Source: Candidatus Poribacteria bacterium (GTDB lineage Bacteria; Poribacteria; WGA-4E; GCA-2687025). Taken from it: a stretch of 64,000 bases of DNA. Below, piece after piece: positions 9,606-18,914 of the stretch; position 1 is the stretch's first letter, and every line of letters begins with the position of its first letter. The stretch covers positions 94,950-158,949 of the forward strand of contig JABGQA010000104.1 of NCBI GenBank assembly GCA_018644665.1. The letters run 5' to 3'. A program made the translations under genes and the position numbers. The notes below the pieces were generated by a model. That model searched no databases, was not told the origin of the DNA, and worked only from the letters and a program-made list of their open reading frames with translations.

Positions 9606-9785
9606 GCGCAAGGACACTGCCCTGCCCAGATCCCGGCCTGCCGCGTCGTTGATCACAGAAGACCTCTGTCGCGAACTCGCGAGGGGCGTCCAAGGCCATC
9701 GAAGCGACGGTGGACCGCCTCATGCATCACGCGCCAGTACGCCCCACGGGCACTGAAGCGGGACGCGCCAGACGCCCTGCATCTC

Positions 9786-10192
9786 TCCACGTTTGCGACG
9801 GCGGGCGGCAAGATCTGCGTGCTAGGCCCCTTTTGGGCGCTGACCTCCATATCGCCGCAGCAAGGGTCTACGATCCGGCTACGGACTCTTGGACGCATGC
9901 GGCCGACACACCAACCATCGTCGGCGCCTGCGCGATGGCGGTTCCGGGGAAGGTGCGTCTCATCGACGGCTCCGGGGAACAGTCCTTACGGCCGGCAGTG
10001 CATGAGCAAGACCCGGCGATGGACAGTTGGACAGCAAAGGCGAATATGCCGACGCCTCGCCGTGGTCGGAACCGCGTGGCCGCCGGCGAGATGATCTACG
10101 CAATCGGCGGGAGTTCTTCCTCAGCTCCAGGTGGGGCGGGCATTCTCGACCGGGTCGATGTGTATGACACGGCGCCACGGGCCTTGCCATGA
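9786..10192 (+). pseudogene. Decayed Kelch-repeat gene
   Basis: Kelch-repeat signatures lie in two different frames. Positions 9786-9827 read STFATAGGKICVLG in one frame. From about 9868 another frame gives VYDPATDSWTHAADTP, then DPAMDSWTAKANMPTPRRGR, AAGEMIYAIGGSSS and DRVDVYDTA, stopping at 10192. These match the Kelch pattern of xAxGGKIYVxGG followed by VYDPxTDxW. A frameshift between about 9828 and 9865 and the abrupt end after VYDTA mark a truncated remnant of a Kelch propeller. No start or SD can be assigned. No intact Kelch gene is present elsewhere in the window. Confidence 0.65.
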
Positions 10193-10287
10193 ACGGCGCC
10201 GGGAACCTGGCGCTGACATGGAGATCGCTGAAGCGCAAGTGACCCTACAGGCGCGGCGAGCGGGTGGCCGCAGCATTCCCACCGTCC

Positions 10288-10316
10288 TTGATTCGTGCGG
10301 CGACGCTGTGTACCGT
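10288..10316 (+). promoter_or_regulatory. Possible promoter of the SGNH hydrolase gene
   Basis: -35 TTGATT (10288-10293), 17-base spacer, -10 TACCGT (10311-10316), 42 bases before the ATG at 10359. The -10 is only a partial match. Confidence 0.4.
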
Positions 10317-10358
10317 GCTGCGCTGTGGCACCCCTCGTCAACGCGCAGGAGATCACGG

Positions 10359-11018
10359 ATGACCGAGACGCCAGACACCTTCCTCGTCCAGGACGGCCAG
10401 ACGCTCGTCTTCATAGGCGACAGCATCACGGATTGCGGCCGCCGCGACCAGGCGTTCCCGTTCGGCGCCGGTTACGTCCGCTTCGCTATCGACCTGATCA
10501 CCGCGCGATACCCCGACCGGGGCATCACCTACCACAACCAGGGCATCGGCGGCGACGTAAGCACCGGCCTGCTGAGACGGTGGAACGGCGACGTGCTCGA
10601 CCACCAACCCGACTGGGTCTCCGTAATGATCGGCATCAACGATCTTCACCGGCGGTTCTCGGCGACGGCGGCCGACCACATCTCCCCGGACGCTTACCGC
10701 GAGGCCTACCACGCGTTCCTCACTCTCACCGCTGCCGAGACCGACGCCCGGATCATCCTCATCGATCCGTTCTATATCACCCGAGAGACCGACCCCGACA
10801 GCCACGGAGCCACGGTGTTGGCTGCGCTCAACGATTACATTGCGGTGGCGCAGGAGATGGCGACTGAGTTCGACGCACTGCACGTCCCCCTGCACGCGAT
10901 CTTCCAGGAGCACTTAGACTACCGGGCCGCCGACGTCTTCTGCCCGGAGCCGGTGCATCCCAACGCCAGCGGCCACCTGGTGATCGCTCAGGCGTGGCTG
11001 AAGACGATGGGGTGGTAG
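10359..11018 (+). CDS. SGNH/GDSL-family hydrolase
   Basis: A 219-residue cytoplasmic-looking lipase/esterase-type hydrolase. Block I is GDSIT with nucleophile S22, block II is the GIGGD glycine region (63-66), block III is GINDL with oxyanion Asn94, and block V is EPVHPN with His200. Family members usually have Asp three residues before this His (DxxH); here it is Glu197, a notable change in the catalytic triad. Start ATG 10359 is supported by AGGAG seven bases upstream; the longer open frame from 10131 is unlikely. The gene follows the Kelch remnant and is not in an obvious operon. A carbohydrate esterase role (acetyl-sugar deacylation) is plausible but unproven. Confidence 0.9.
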   Translation: MTETPDTFLVQDGQTLVFIGDSITDCGRRDQAFPFGAGYVRFAIDLITARYPDRGITYHNQGIGGDVSTGLLRRWNGDVLDHQPDWVSVMIGINDLHRRFSATAADHISPDAYREAYHAFLTLTAAETDARIILIDPFYITRETDPDSHGATVLAALNDYIAVAQEMATEFDALHVPLHAIFQEHLDYRAADVFCPEPVHPNASGHLVIAQAWLKTMGW

Positions 11019-11480
11019 AAGGCGCTGCGGGGCGCGCGACTGTCCGTTGGCATGGAACGGCACACTAGGTGTGTTCGGTTGTGTGGCCCGGAGTTCTGAC
11101 ACCATCTTGCGCTGTACTTCCTGTCGACGCGCCGCGCGCCCGTACAGGTGGCGCTGCAGAGTCGTGACCATGGACGCGTATGAACGCTGGGTCGTGCCTC
11201 GCCGATTCTGGGCGTTCCACAGTACTACGTCTATGACAGCGCTCGAACGACGCGGCCGAGTGCGGGTGTCCGGCGCCCAAGCGATACACGGACCGGCCCA
11301 CGCCAGGCAATCCGCCGGCAAGCGCCATTCGCGGCACATGCGGCCGAAGGAGCAGCGCGAGGCCTCCCACGGCCATTGACAGCGGCTCCCGAGTGAGACC
11401 ACATTGGCCATCAGCCGTTCGCATGCGCATTGTAAGCGGCTTCCGCATAGACCGAGATCGGAGCCCGGACGGGAGCCAGC
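11019..11480. other. Intergenic region, nothing recognised
   Basis: About 460 bases between two co-directional genes. No tRNA, terminator or coding pattern was identified; translations are low-complexity and Arg/Cys-rich. Confidence 0.4.
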
Positions 11481-12815
11481 ATGAGGCCTCGCCAACTGCC
11501 GTTATGGACTGCCTACATGACACGACACGCTTGCGGCCTGTGGATCGGTCTTCTCTGCCTGGTATCGGCCACGGCGCGCGCCGATCTCATCGAGTATGTG
11601 GCGGCCCCTGACGCGACGTTCCGGTGGGAATACCTCGGCGCGCGACGGGTCGACGAGTGCACGGTCCATGATCTGCATCTGGTATCTCAGACCTGGCAGG
11701 GGATCGTCTGGGAACACGCCATGCAGGTGTACGTGCCAGACGAGGTCCAGTACCCTGAGACGCTCCTGCTAGAGATTACCGGGGGTCGGACAGGCGATCG
11801 CCACGACGACGACCATGTCGCTTTCGGCGTGGGGCTGGCCGCGATGTGTGGCGCGGTGTCCGCATCCCTGGCGCAGGTTCCGAACCAACCGCTTCTCGGC
11901 GACCGCAGCGAGGACGATCTCATCGCCCACACGTTCGTGGAGTACCTGCGAACAGGCGACCGGACCTTGCCTCTGCTGCTTCCGATGACAAAGAGCGCGG
12001 TCCGCGCGATGGACGCGTTGCAGGAGTTCTGCGCGACGCATCTCGATCGGGAGATTGGGCGCTTCGTGACGATCGGTGGCTCGAAACGCGGATGGACGAG
12101 TTGGCTGACGGCGGCCGTCGACACGCGCGTCGTCGCGACGGTTCCGCTGGTGATCGATACGCTGAACATGCCGGAGCAGATGGACCACCAGGTCGAAGTG
12201 TGGGGCGAGTACAGCGAGCAGATCGAGGATTACACGCAACGTGGACTCACGGAAGACATGGACGCGCCGGATCGCCGCGATCTATGGCAGATGGTCGACC
12301 CTGTGACGTATCGGGACCGGCTGACAGTTCCCAAGCTGTCCATCATCGGCACGAACGACCGGTACTTTGTGCTCGACGCGATGAACCTCTACTGGGACGA
12401 CCTGCTGCCGCCCAAGCATGTGCTCTACGTGCCGAACTCCGGTCACGGAATAGAGGATCGCGTCCGCGGGCTGGCAGGCGTTGCCGGGTACTTCCGTTTC
12501 GTCGCGTCGGAGACCGCGCTGCCATCGCCCGAATGGGAATTCGAGACTGACGGCGCTCGCGTGCGTCTCGTGGTTGCGGCGGGCGGCGAAGCGACCGACG
12601 CACAGCTATGGCTTGCCGGTTCGGAGACCGCGGACTTCCGGTCGGCGGCGTGGATGTCGGTCCCGATGCTGTCCACGGATTCGGGCTTCGTCGGCGAAGC
12701 GTTCCTCTCGCCCATGCGGCACATCGCGGTGCTCGGGGAGTTGCGCTATCCGATAGACGGCATGGCGTTGCCGCTCTCGACTCAGGTGCGTGTGTTCCCG
12801 CCCCTAGCGGACTGA
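11481..12815 (+). CDS. PhoPQ-activated pathogenicity-related (PqaA) family alpha/beta hydrolase
   Basis: This 444-residue exported protein matches the PhoPQ-activated protein family (PF10142): DATFRWEY near the start, then WxHAMQVYVPD, LLLEITGG, TKSAVRAMDAL and FVTIGGSKRGWTSWLTAAVD, where S201 sits at the nucleophile elbow; next VPLVIDTLNMPEQMDHQVEVWG, KLSIIGTNDRYF (candidate acid) and YVPNSGHG (candidate His). A signal peptide lies around residues 13-33 (WIGLLCLVSATARA). Two starts are possible: ATG 11481, with GGGAG upstream, and ATG 11517. The natural substrate of the family is not established, and the name reflects Salmonella regulation, not function here. The C-terminal about 90 residues form an additional beta-rich domain. 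Confidence 0.88.
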   Translation: MRPRQLPLWTAYMTRHACGLWIGLLCLVSATARADLIEYVAAPDATFRWEYLGARRVDECTVHDLHLVSQTWQGIVWEHAMQVYVPDEVQYPETLLLEITGGRTGDRHDDDHVAFGVGLAAMCGAVSASLAQVPNQPLLGDRSEDDLIAHTFVEYLRTGDRTLPLLLPMTKSAVRAMDALQEFCATHLDREIGRFVTIGGSKRGWTSWLTAAVDTRVVATVPLVIDTLNMPEQMDHQVEVWGEYSEQIEDYTQRGLTEDMDAPDRRDLWQMVDPVTYRDRLTVPKLSIIGTNDRYFVLDAMNLYWDDLLPPKHVLYVPNSGHGIEDRVRGLAGVAGYFRFVASETALPSPEWEFETDGARVRLVVAAGGEATDAQLWLAGSETADFRSAAWMSVPMLSTDSGFVGEAFLSPMRHIAVLGELRYPIDGMALPLSTQVRVFPPLAD

Positions 12816-13290
12816 TGCGTCCCCTGGTCCTCGCTCAGTCTCCGTGTCCCTGCTGGTCTCCTCATCATGGGCTCAGGGGCGCCGCGGCAGGATGCCGCCT
12901 TCGAATGCCAGTCCCAAGACGGCGCTTGTAGCGTTCGCGCACGGTAGGACGCAACGCGAAGCAGATACGCCCACGACATACGATCGCCCAGTCTCCACGG
13001 GAGACCAGCCCCTCGGGCCGCCGCGCCCACGCGCCCGAGCGACCCCCACTCGCCTGCCACACGGACCACGCACTTGATGCCCTGCCGCGGCCAATCGCGG
13101 ACGATAGTGCCCTCTGAGGCCTTGCGCATGACCGTACCGGCCCCGCGTGGCCCAGGTCGAACGCCGCCGAGACGCCCTCGTCGCCGACGACGCTAGGTAT
13201 GCAGCGCATATTCTTCGTGTCGCATTACTTTCGGATACCATCCGATCTGGTCACCGACGGTCAGCGCCAACCATGTCAGAGGAGAATACG
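12816..13290. other. Intergenic region, nothing recognised
   Basis: About 475 bases. No convincing coding frame; the weakly AT-richer patch at 13206-13240 (TATTCTTCG...GGATACCAT) may carry the promoter of the following small gene, but no clear -35/-10 pair stands out. Confidence 0.4.
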
Positions 13291-13554
13291 ATGGCGGTTA
13301 TTGTCAGACACAACGTGTCCCGTACGGAGTTCGTGCTTCTTGGCCCGGGGTACGGCGCGTACATGGCTATGAGCCATATCGGGTGGGTCAAGATAGAGGA
13401 ATCTGGAGAACTCTTCAAGGTCGCTGTCTGCGATCGAAAGGGAGCCATCCTATGGTTCGACGCGCAGGACGTAACGGTTGTGGCGGTGGACGGCGTGGTA
13501 CCGTCTGAAGTCCTCGACGACCGGAAGCAGCGCGCCGCCATTCCGCAGCGGTGA
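13291..13554 (+). CDS. Small protein of unknown function, 87 residues
   Basis: I do not recognise a named family. The start at ATG 13291 is fixed by AGAGGAG ending 6 bases upstream; another in-frame ATG at 13273 lies before that SD. The sequence has an N-terminal basic/beta segment (MAVIVRHNVSRTEFVLLG), a Gly/Tyr-rich turn (PGYGAYMAMS), then alternating hydrophobic strands (FKVAVCDRKGAILWFDAQDVTVVAVDG), suggesting a compact beta-barrel-like fold with no signal peptide or membrane segment. The strong SD and good amino-acid composition argue for a real gene. It sits alone between noncoding DNA and a convergent nitrilase gene. Confidence 0.7.
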   Translation: MAVIVRHNVSRTEFVLLGPGYGAYMAMSHIGWVKIEESGELFKVAVCDRKGAILWFDAQDVTVVAVDGVVPSEVLDDRKQRAAIPQR

Positions 13555-13631
13555 CGACGCCCATTCCGGCTTGGACCTGTCCTACGCCGCCGACGATGCC
13601 GAAAGGCAGGCACGTTGGCAGGGCCCGCGTG

Positions 13632-14486
13632 CTACCTATCCTCTCCTACGCGGACGACGAACTCGGCTCCGCGCTGAAACCACTCGCGCAGGATGGTGTC
13701 CTCGCTAGCCGTACGTCTGGCCGTCGAGCCGCCGGCCTGGTTCAGGTCCACCGTCGCGGACACGATCTCGTCGCCGAAGAAGCCGGCCTCCGTCAGCACA
13801 TTCCCGTCGGGATGCACTATCTTCGAGTTCCCGTGCGAGGAGCCGGGCGAACGCAGGTCGTCCGGGTTGGCGGGCGTGTTCGCCATGAGCAGGTAGATGC
13901 CGTTCTCGGTCGCCCGTGAGATGGGCATGGCGCGGTACGCCGACAGCTTGTATTCGGCCGTCAACCCGGACTCGCACGAGCAGAAGATGCACAGCTGCGC
14001 GCCCGCCGCCGCCGGCAACCGGACGAGCTCCGGGTAGCGCACGTCGTGGCAGATGATGAAGCAGCAGTCCACCCCCGCGAGCCGCACGATGGGCAACTTG
14101 CCGCGGTTGTTCAGGCACCACGGCTCGCCCGCCAGAAACGTCTTCGCGTAGCGGTATTTGAGCGCGCCGGTCTCGTCGAGGATGGCGAGGTCGTTATACC
14201 AGTCGCCGTCGGCTTTGTGCGCGGAACCGATCACCACGGCCACGCCCAGGCGCCGACACGCCTCGGCGATGCGTGCCTCGGAAGCCTCGAAGCGCGCGGA
14301 ATCCATTGCGTCCCAGTAGTCGGTGCGACACGTGTAGCCGAAGAGGCATCCCTCGGGGAAGGCGACGAGCTTCGCGCCGTCGTCCGCCGCGCGCTCCAGC
14401 AGCGCAAGCGCTCTCTCCGCGTTCGCCTCGACGTCCTCGCCGGTTAGCAACTGCACGGCGGCGACCTGCACTGTTTCCGTCGGCAT
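13632..14486 (-). CDS. Carbon-nitrogen hydrolase (nitrilase superfamily)
   Basis: A 284-residue amidase/nitrilase-fold enzyme with the Glu-Lys-Cys triad: E45 in FPEG, K115 in YAKTF and C146 in ICHDVRYPEL. Length and motif spacing are those of the omega-amidase/carbamoylputrescine amidase-like branches, hydrolysing a C-N bond of a small amide. Start ATG 14486 has GGGAGGG about 7 bases upstream; an open extension to 14603 lacks family similarity. It is divergent from the FMN reductase-like gene, with about 150 bases between starts. Substrate cannot be assigned from sequence; the C-terminal segment AGGSTARRT is not distinctive. Confidence 0.92.
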   Translation of the reverse strand: MPTETVQVAAVQLLTGEDVEANAERALALLERAADDGAKLVAFPEGCLFGYTCRTDYWDAMDSARFEASEARIAEACRRLGVAVVIGSAHKADGDWYNDLAILDETGALKYRYAKTFLAGEPWCLNNRGKLPIVRLAGVDCCFIICHDVRYPELVRLPAAAGAQLCIFCSCESGLTAEYKLSAYRAMPISRATENGIYLLMANTPANPDDLRSPGSSHGNSKIVHPDGNVLTEAGFFGDEIVSATVDLNQAGGSTARRTASEDTILREWFQRGAEFVVRVGEDR

Positions 14487-14638
14487 CCGAATCCCTCCCT
14501 GACTCACGCGCGATCGGCCCACAATACGCAAGCACTCGACGCATGGCAATCCGTGTCGTTCTTGCGCCAGTTCGCCTTTCGCCCTAACGTACCCGCTGAT
14601 CAAAGCCGCGTGTCTTGCCCACCCGGGACTCGTCGCCG

Positions 14639-15184
14639 ATGAACGTCGCCGTCGTCAGCTGCTCCTTGCGTTCGACGCCGCGCTCCTACGTCCTCGCGTG
14701 CGATGTCGCCGACCGGCTCCGAGAGTTGGGCGCCGAAGTCGCCTTCCACGACCTACGCGAATACGACCTAGACCTGCGCGGCACGCCCGGCGCGCCCGAT
14801 TCCCATGGCGCCAACGAGATCCGCGCGTCACTCAAGCAGGCGAACGCGATCCTGGTCGCGGCGCCCGTGTACAATTTCGACGTCAATGCGGCAGCCAAGA
14901 ACCTCGTCGAACTCACCGGAGGGGCGTGGGAGGACAAGGTCGTCGGGTTTCTCTGCGCTGCGGGCGGGCGGGCCAGCTACATGTCCGTCATGGGTCTCGC
15001 GAACAGCCTCATGCTCGACTTTCGCTGCATCGTCATCCCACGGTTCGTGTACGCAACCGGCGACGACTTCGAGAACGACGGCACGGAAGAGATGCGCGTG
15101 GGCTCGGCCGGCATCGAGGAGCGCATCCGCGAGCTCGCCCAAGCCGCGATGCGCATAGGCGGCGCGCTGGCGTCCACGGCCTGA
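14639..15184 (+). CDS. NADPH-dependent FMN reductase / flavodoxin-fold protein
   Basis: A 181-residue flavoprotein with the flavodoxin-like pattern: N-terminal VAVVSCSLRSTPRSYVLA (phosphate-binding loop in the usual SxRxxS region), ANAILVAAPVYNFDVNAAAKNLVEL (the P(V/E)YNxxxxAxLKN motif of SsuE/azoreductase-type reductases) and VVGFLCAAGGRASY. It probably reduces FMN or a small electron acceptor using NAD(P)H. The ATG at 14639 is preferred over an upstream TTG at 14615 because the conserved strand begins right after it, although no strong SD is visible. It precedes the propeller operon by 76 bases on the same strand, so co-regulation is possible but not shown. Confidence 0.88.
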   Translation: MNVAVVSCSLRSTPRSYVLACDVADRLRELGAEVAFHDLREYDLDLRGTPGAPDSHGANEIRASLKQANAILVAAPVYNFDVNAAAKNLVELTGGAWEDKVVGFLCAAGGRASYMSVMGLANSLMLDFRCIVIPRFVYATGDDFENDGTEEMRVGSAGIEERIRELAQAAMRIGGALASTA

Positions 15185-15260
15185 CGCGATCCAGCGCCGC
15201 CGACAGTTCATCCAATGGAGCCACCGCGCGTCTAAGAGAGCGGTGAAAGTGAGAGGTTTT

Positions 15261-17477
15261 ATGAAGTCCAAGACGCTCCCGTCGATACTATGCGTTGTCC
15301 TGCTTTCGTCGTTAGTCACGCGCTACGCCGCCGCCGACTGGCCGAGTTGGCGAGGCCCCGACCAGAACGGCTCGTCCACCGAGACGGGACTGATTTCCGA
15401 GTGGTCCACCGACGGAGACGGTCTCATCTGGCGCGGCGACGTCATGGCGCGCTCTACGCCCATCGCGCTGAACGGTCGCATCTACGTGCAGGCCCGCGTC
15501 GGCAAGGACGTCACCGAGCAAGAGCAGGTCGCGTGCTTCGACGCCAAGACGGGCGAACGGCTGTGGGACAAGCGCTTCAACGTGTTCCACACGACCATCC
15601 CGTTCAACCGCGTCGGGTGGGCGAGCCCCGCAGGCGATCCTGAGACGGGGAACATCTACGCGCACGGCGTCGGCGGGATGTTCGTCTGCTATTCGAAGGA
15701 CGGAGACGTCCTCTGGGAGAAGTCGCTCACCGAGCAGTACGGCCGCATCTCCGGCTATGGCGGTCGCACGCACACGCCCGTCGTCGACGGCGACCTCGTC
15801 ATCATCAGCTACCTGAATTCCAGTTGGGGCGCGCAGGCGCCGGGGCGGCATCGGTACTTCGCGTTCGACAAGAACACGGGCGATGTCGTGTGGATGTCCA
15901 CGCCCGGCGGTCCCCCGAAAGATACGACGTACTCCGTCCCCGCGATCGCCGTGATCAATGGACAGCGGCTGCTCATCGCCGGGAACGCCGATGGCTCCAT
16001 CTACGCGCTGAAGGTGAACACCGGCGAGAAGGTGTGGCGGTTCGGCCTCAGCAAGCGTGGCATCAACTCATCCATCGTCGTCGTGGGCGACCGCGCGTAC
16101 GCGATGCACAGCGAGGAGAACCTCGACACCAACGCTATGGGCCGCGTCGTCTGCATCGACGCTACCGGCTCCGGCGACGTCACTGAGACGCACGAGGTGT
16201 GGCGCGCCGACGGCCTGGCCGCGGGCTACACGTCGCCTGCCTATGCCGACGGACGCCTCTACGTCATCGACAACTCCTCGAACGTGCACGCGTTGGACGC
16301 GGACACCGGAGCCGAGGCGTGGACGTATGAGATCGCCACCGTTGGAAAGGGCTCGCCAACGGTCGCCGACGGGAAGCTCTACCTCCCCGAGGTGAACGGG
16401 AACCTCCACATCGTGCAGGTCGGAGCCGACGAAGCCACCGTCCTCGACACGGAGCAGATCACCGTCGACGGCGACCGGTTCGCCGAGATCTTCGGCTCGC
16501 CCATCGTCGCCTACGGGCGCGTGTACATTCCGACTGAAGGCGGCCTGTTCTGCATCGGCGATCCCGACGCGGAGTTCCCCGAGATCGCCGAAGCAACGCC
16601 CGCCGAGGACACGCCCGATGCCGGTGGCAGCGACAACGCCATCACGCACGTGCAGATCGTCCCGGGCGAGATCCACATCCACGCGGGAGAGACGGCGCAG
16701 TTCAAGGCGCGCGGTTTCGATGCCGACGGCGAGTTCGTCCGCGAGGACGCGGCGACGTGGTCGCTCCAGGGCATCGACGGCGAGGCTGAGGGCGACGGCT
16801 CGGTGATGGTCTCTGCCGATGCCGTTCCGCACGCGGGAACCGTGACCGGCGAACTCAGCGGGATCTCCGGTGCGGCGCGCGTGCGCGTCGTCCCGACGCT
16901 GCCGTACGAGGAGAACTTCGACGGCATCGAGATCGCCGAGGAACGCGCCGCCGTACCGAACTTCTGGATCGGCGCTGCGGGCAAGTACTTCGTCGAGGAT
17001 ATGGACGGCAACCACGTGCTGCACAAGGGACGCGCGACGCGCGGGCTCGACCGCGCGCAGGCGTACGTTGGGCCGTCGACGATGAGCGGCTACACCATCC
17101 AGGCGGACATGATGGGAACCACCCGACGGCGGAATATGCCCGACATGGGACTCATCTCGGGGCGCTACATCCTCGACCTCATGGGGAACCACCAGAAGCT
17201 CGAAGCGCGCTCATGGACGTCGGACCTTCGGATGGCTCAGGACGTGCCTTTCGAATGGGTCGCGGACGTCTGGTACACTATGAAAATGCGCGTGGACATC
17301 GTCGGCGAGAACGCCGTGGTCAACGGCAAGGTATGGAAGCGCGGCGATCCCGAGCCCGAGGAATGGACGATCACCGTGGAGGATCCCGTCCCCAACCCGA
17401 CGGGCAGTCCGGGTATCTACGGCGTGTCCTATACCGACATCTACTACGACAACCTGAAGATCGAGGTGAGCGAATAA
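15261..17477 (+). CDS. Exported PQQ-like beta-propeller protein with Ig-like and LamG-like C-terminal domains
   Basis: A 738-residue secreted protein. Residues 1-25 are a signal peptide (LPSILCVVLLSSLVTRYAAA). About 28-430 form a PQQ/BamB-type propeller beginning DWPSWRGPDQNGSS and repeating blades such as GRIYVQARVG, GDLVIISYLN, GRLYVIDNSSNVHALDADTG and GKLYLPEVNGNLHIVQ. About 460-540 is a Big-like Ig domain (HVQIVPGEIHIHAGETAQFKA). The last 190 residues (YEENFDG... YYDNLKIEVSE) resemble concanavalin/LamG-type or DUF1080-like sugar-binding domains. Start ATG 15261 follows GAGAGG; a GTG at 15243 is an alternative. The stop overlaps the next ATG (TAATG). Probably an outer-surface or periplasmic binding protein; PQQ-enzyme catalytic residues are not evident. 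Confidence 0.87.
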   Translation: MKSKTLPSILCVVLLSSLVTRYAAADWPSWRGPDQNGSSTETGLISEWSTDGDGLIWRGDVMARSTPIALNGRIYVQARVGKDVTEQEQVACFDAKTGERLWDKRFNVFHTTIPFNRVGWASPAGDPETGNIYAHGVGGMFVCYSKDGDVLWEKSLTEQYGRISGYGGRTHTPVVDGDLVIISYLNSSWGAQAPGRHRYFAFDKNTGDVVWMSTPGGPPKDTTYSVPAIAVINGQRLLIAGNADGSIYALKVNTGEKVWRFGLSKRGINSSIVVVGDRAYAMHSEENLDTNAMGRVVCIDATGSGDVTETHEVWRADGLAAGYTSPAYADGRLYVIDNSSNVHALDADTGAEAWTYEIATVGKGSPTVADGKLYLPEVNGNLHIVQVGADEATVLDTEQITVDGDRFAEIFGSPIVAYGRVYIPTEGGLFCIGDPDAEFPEIAEATPAEDTPDAGGSDNAITHVQIVPGEIHIHAGETAQFKARGFDADGEFVREDAATWSLQGIDGEAEGDGSVMVSADAVPHAGTVTGELSGISGAARVRVVPTLPYEENFDGIEIAEERAAVPNFWIGAAGKYFVEDMDGNHVLHKGRATRGLDRAQAYVGPSTMSGYTIQADMMGTTRRRNMPDMGLISGRYILDLMGNHQKLEARSWTSDLRMAQDVPFEWVADVWYTMKMRVDIVGENAVVNGKVWKRGDPEPEEWTITVEDPVPNPTGSPGIYGVSYTDIYYDNLKIEVSE

Positions 17478-18913
17478 TGAGACAACCACGCCGCTTCGCC
17501 TTGCCCGTCCTCGCCCTGTTCGGCCTCGTCGCCTGCGCTTCGTTGGCGCAGGAAACCGCCATGTGGGGCGGCACGCCGTCCCGCAACATGGTCTCCGATG
17601 AGACCGGCCTCGTAACCGAGTGGGATCCCGAAACCGGGAAGAACATCAAGTGGTCCGTGGAACTGGGATCGCAGACGTACGGCGGACCGATCCTCATCGG
17701 CGACAAAGTCATCGTCGGGACGAACAACCAGTCCGTGCGGAACCCGAAGCACACCGGCGACCGTGGCGTCCTCATGGTGTTCAACGCCGCGGATGGCGAG
17801 CTTCTCTGGCAGGCTTCGCACACGAAGCTCCCGGCCGGGCGCGTCAACGACTGGCCCCAACAGGGGATATGCTCGACGCCGTTCATCGAGGGGGATCGCG
17901 TTTGGTACGTATCGAACCAGGCGCACGTCGTCTGCGCGGATCTGGAAGGCTTCCGCGACGGCGAGAACGACGGGCCCATCACCGATGAGCCGGACACGTC
18001 TGAGATCGACGCGGACTTCATCTGGTCGATGGACATGATGGGCGAAGTCGACGCGTTCCCGCACAACCTCGCGGTCTGCTCGCCCATCGCGGTGGGCGAT
18101 CTGCTGTTTGTGGTCACGGGTAACGGTGTGGACGAAGGCCACCTAGCGATACCGTACCCCTTCGCGCCGAGCTTCATTGCCCTGAACAAGCACACGGGCG
18201 AACTCGCGTGGGAGGACGACTCGCCAGGCATGAACCTCGTCCATGGTCAGTGGTCGAACCCGGCGTACGGCGTCGCGGGCGGGACGCCCCAGGTCATCTT
18301 CCCCGGCGGCGACGGGTTGATCTACGCCTTCGAGCCTGAGACGGGTGAACTCATCTGGAAGTTCGACTGCAACCCCGAGGGCTCCGTCTGGGAGCTAGGT
18401 GGCAGCGGCACCCGGAACAACATCGTCTCCACGCCGGTCATATACGAGGACGTCGTGTACATCGCCGTCGGGCAGGATCCCGAACACGGCGAAGGTCCCG
18501 GTCACATGTATGCGATCGACGCCACGAAGACGGGGGACATCACGGAAACGGGCGCCCTTTGGCACCGTGGCGGGGATGACTTCAACCGCACCATGACCAC
18601 CGTGGCTATAAAGGACGACATCCTCTACACCGCGGACCTGAGCGGCTACGTCTACGCGCTGGACCTCGCGACCGGCGAGCAGCACTGGCGCTACGACACG
18701 TTCGCCGCGATATGGGGCTCCGCGTTCGTCGCCGACGGCAAGGTCTACATCGGCGATGAGGACGGCGACATCGCGGTCCTGAAGCAGGGCACGGAGATGG
18801 AACTGCTCTACGAAGTGAACATGGGCAGCGCCATGTACACGACGCCCGTCGCGAAGGACGGCGTGATGTACCTGGCCAGTCGGAACCGGCTCTACGCCGT
18901 AGCAGAGGAGTAG
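17477..18913 (+). CDS. PQQ-like beta-propeller lipoprotein
   Basis: A 478-residue propeller protein translationally coupled to the previous gene through a TAATG overlap. The N-terminus has a lipoprotein-type signal (LFGLVAC, candidate lipidated Cys at residue 20). Repeated PQQ blades follow: YGGPILIGDKVIVGTNNQ, GVLMVFNAADGELLWQASH, SPIAVGDLLFVVTGNG, FIALNKHTGELAWEDDSPG, LIYAFEPETGELIWKFDCNP and YVYALDLATGEQHWRYD, seven to eight in all. The arrangement resembles PQQ-dependent dehydrogenase or BamB-type propellers; no heme or Ca/PQQ catalytic signature was identified by eye. Paired with the preceding propeller and the adenylate-forming enzyme one base downstream, it likely forms one operon. Confidence 0.88.
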   Translation: MRQPRRFALPVLALFGLVACASLAQETAMWGGTPSRNMVSDETGLVTEWDPETGKNIKWSVELGSQTYGGPILIGDKVIVGTNNQSVRNPKHTGDRGVLMVFNAADGELLWQASHTKLPAGRVNDWPQQGICSTPFIEGDRVWYVSNQAHVVCADLEGFRDGENDGPITDEPDTSEIDADFIWSMDMMGEVDAFPHNLAVCSPIAVGDLLFVVTGNGVDEGHLAIPYPFAPSFIALNKHTGELAWEDDSPGMNLVHGQWSNPAYGVAGGTPQVIFPGGDGLIYAFEPETGELIWKFDCNPEGSVWELGGSGTRNNIVSTPVIYEDVVYIAVGQDPEHGEGPGHMYAIDATKTGDITETGALWHRGGDDFNRTMTTVAIKDDILYTADLSGYVYALDLATGEQHWRYDTFAAIWGSAFVADGKVYIGDEDGDIAVLKQGTEMELLYEVNMGSAMYTTPVAKDGVMYLASRNRLYAVAEE

Positions 18914-18914
18914 G

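Noticed and set aside
11019..11480. Possible transposase remnant
   Set aside because: No inverted repeats, DDE motif or target duplication could be seen.
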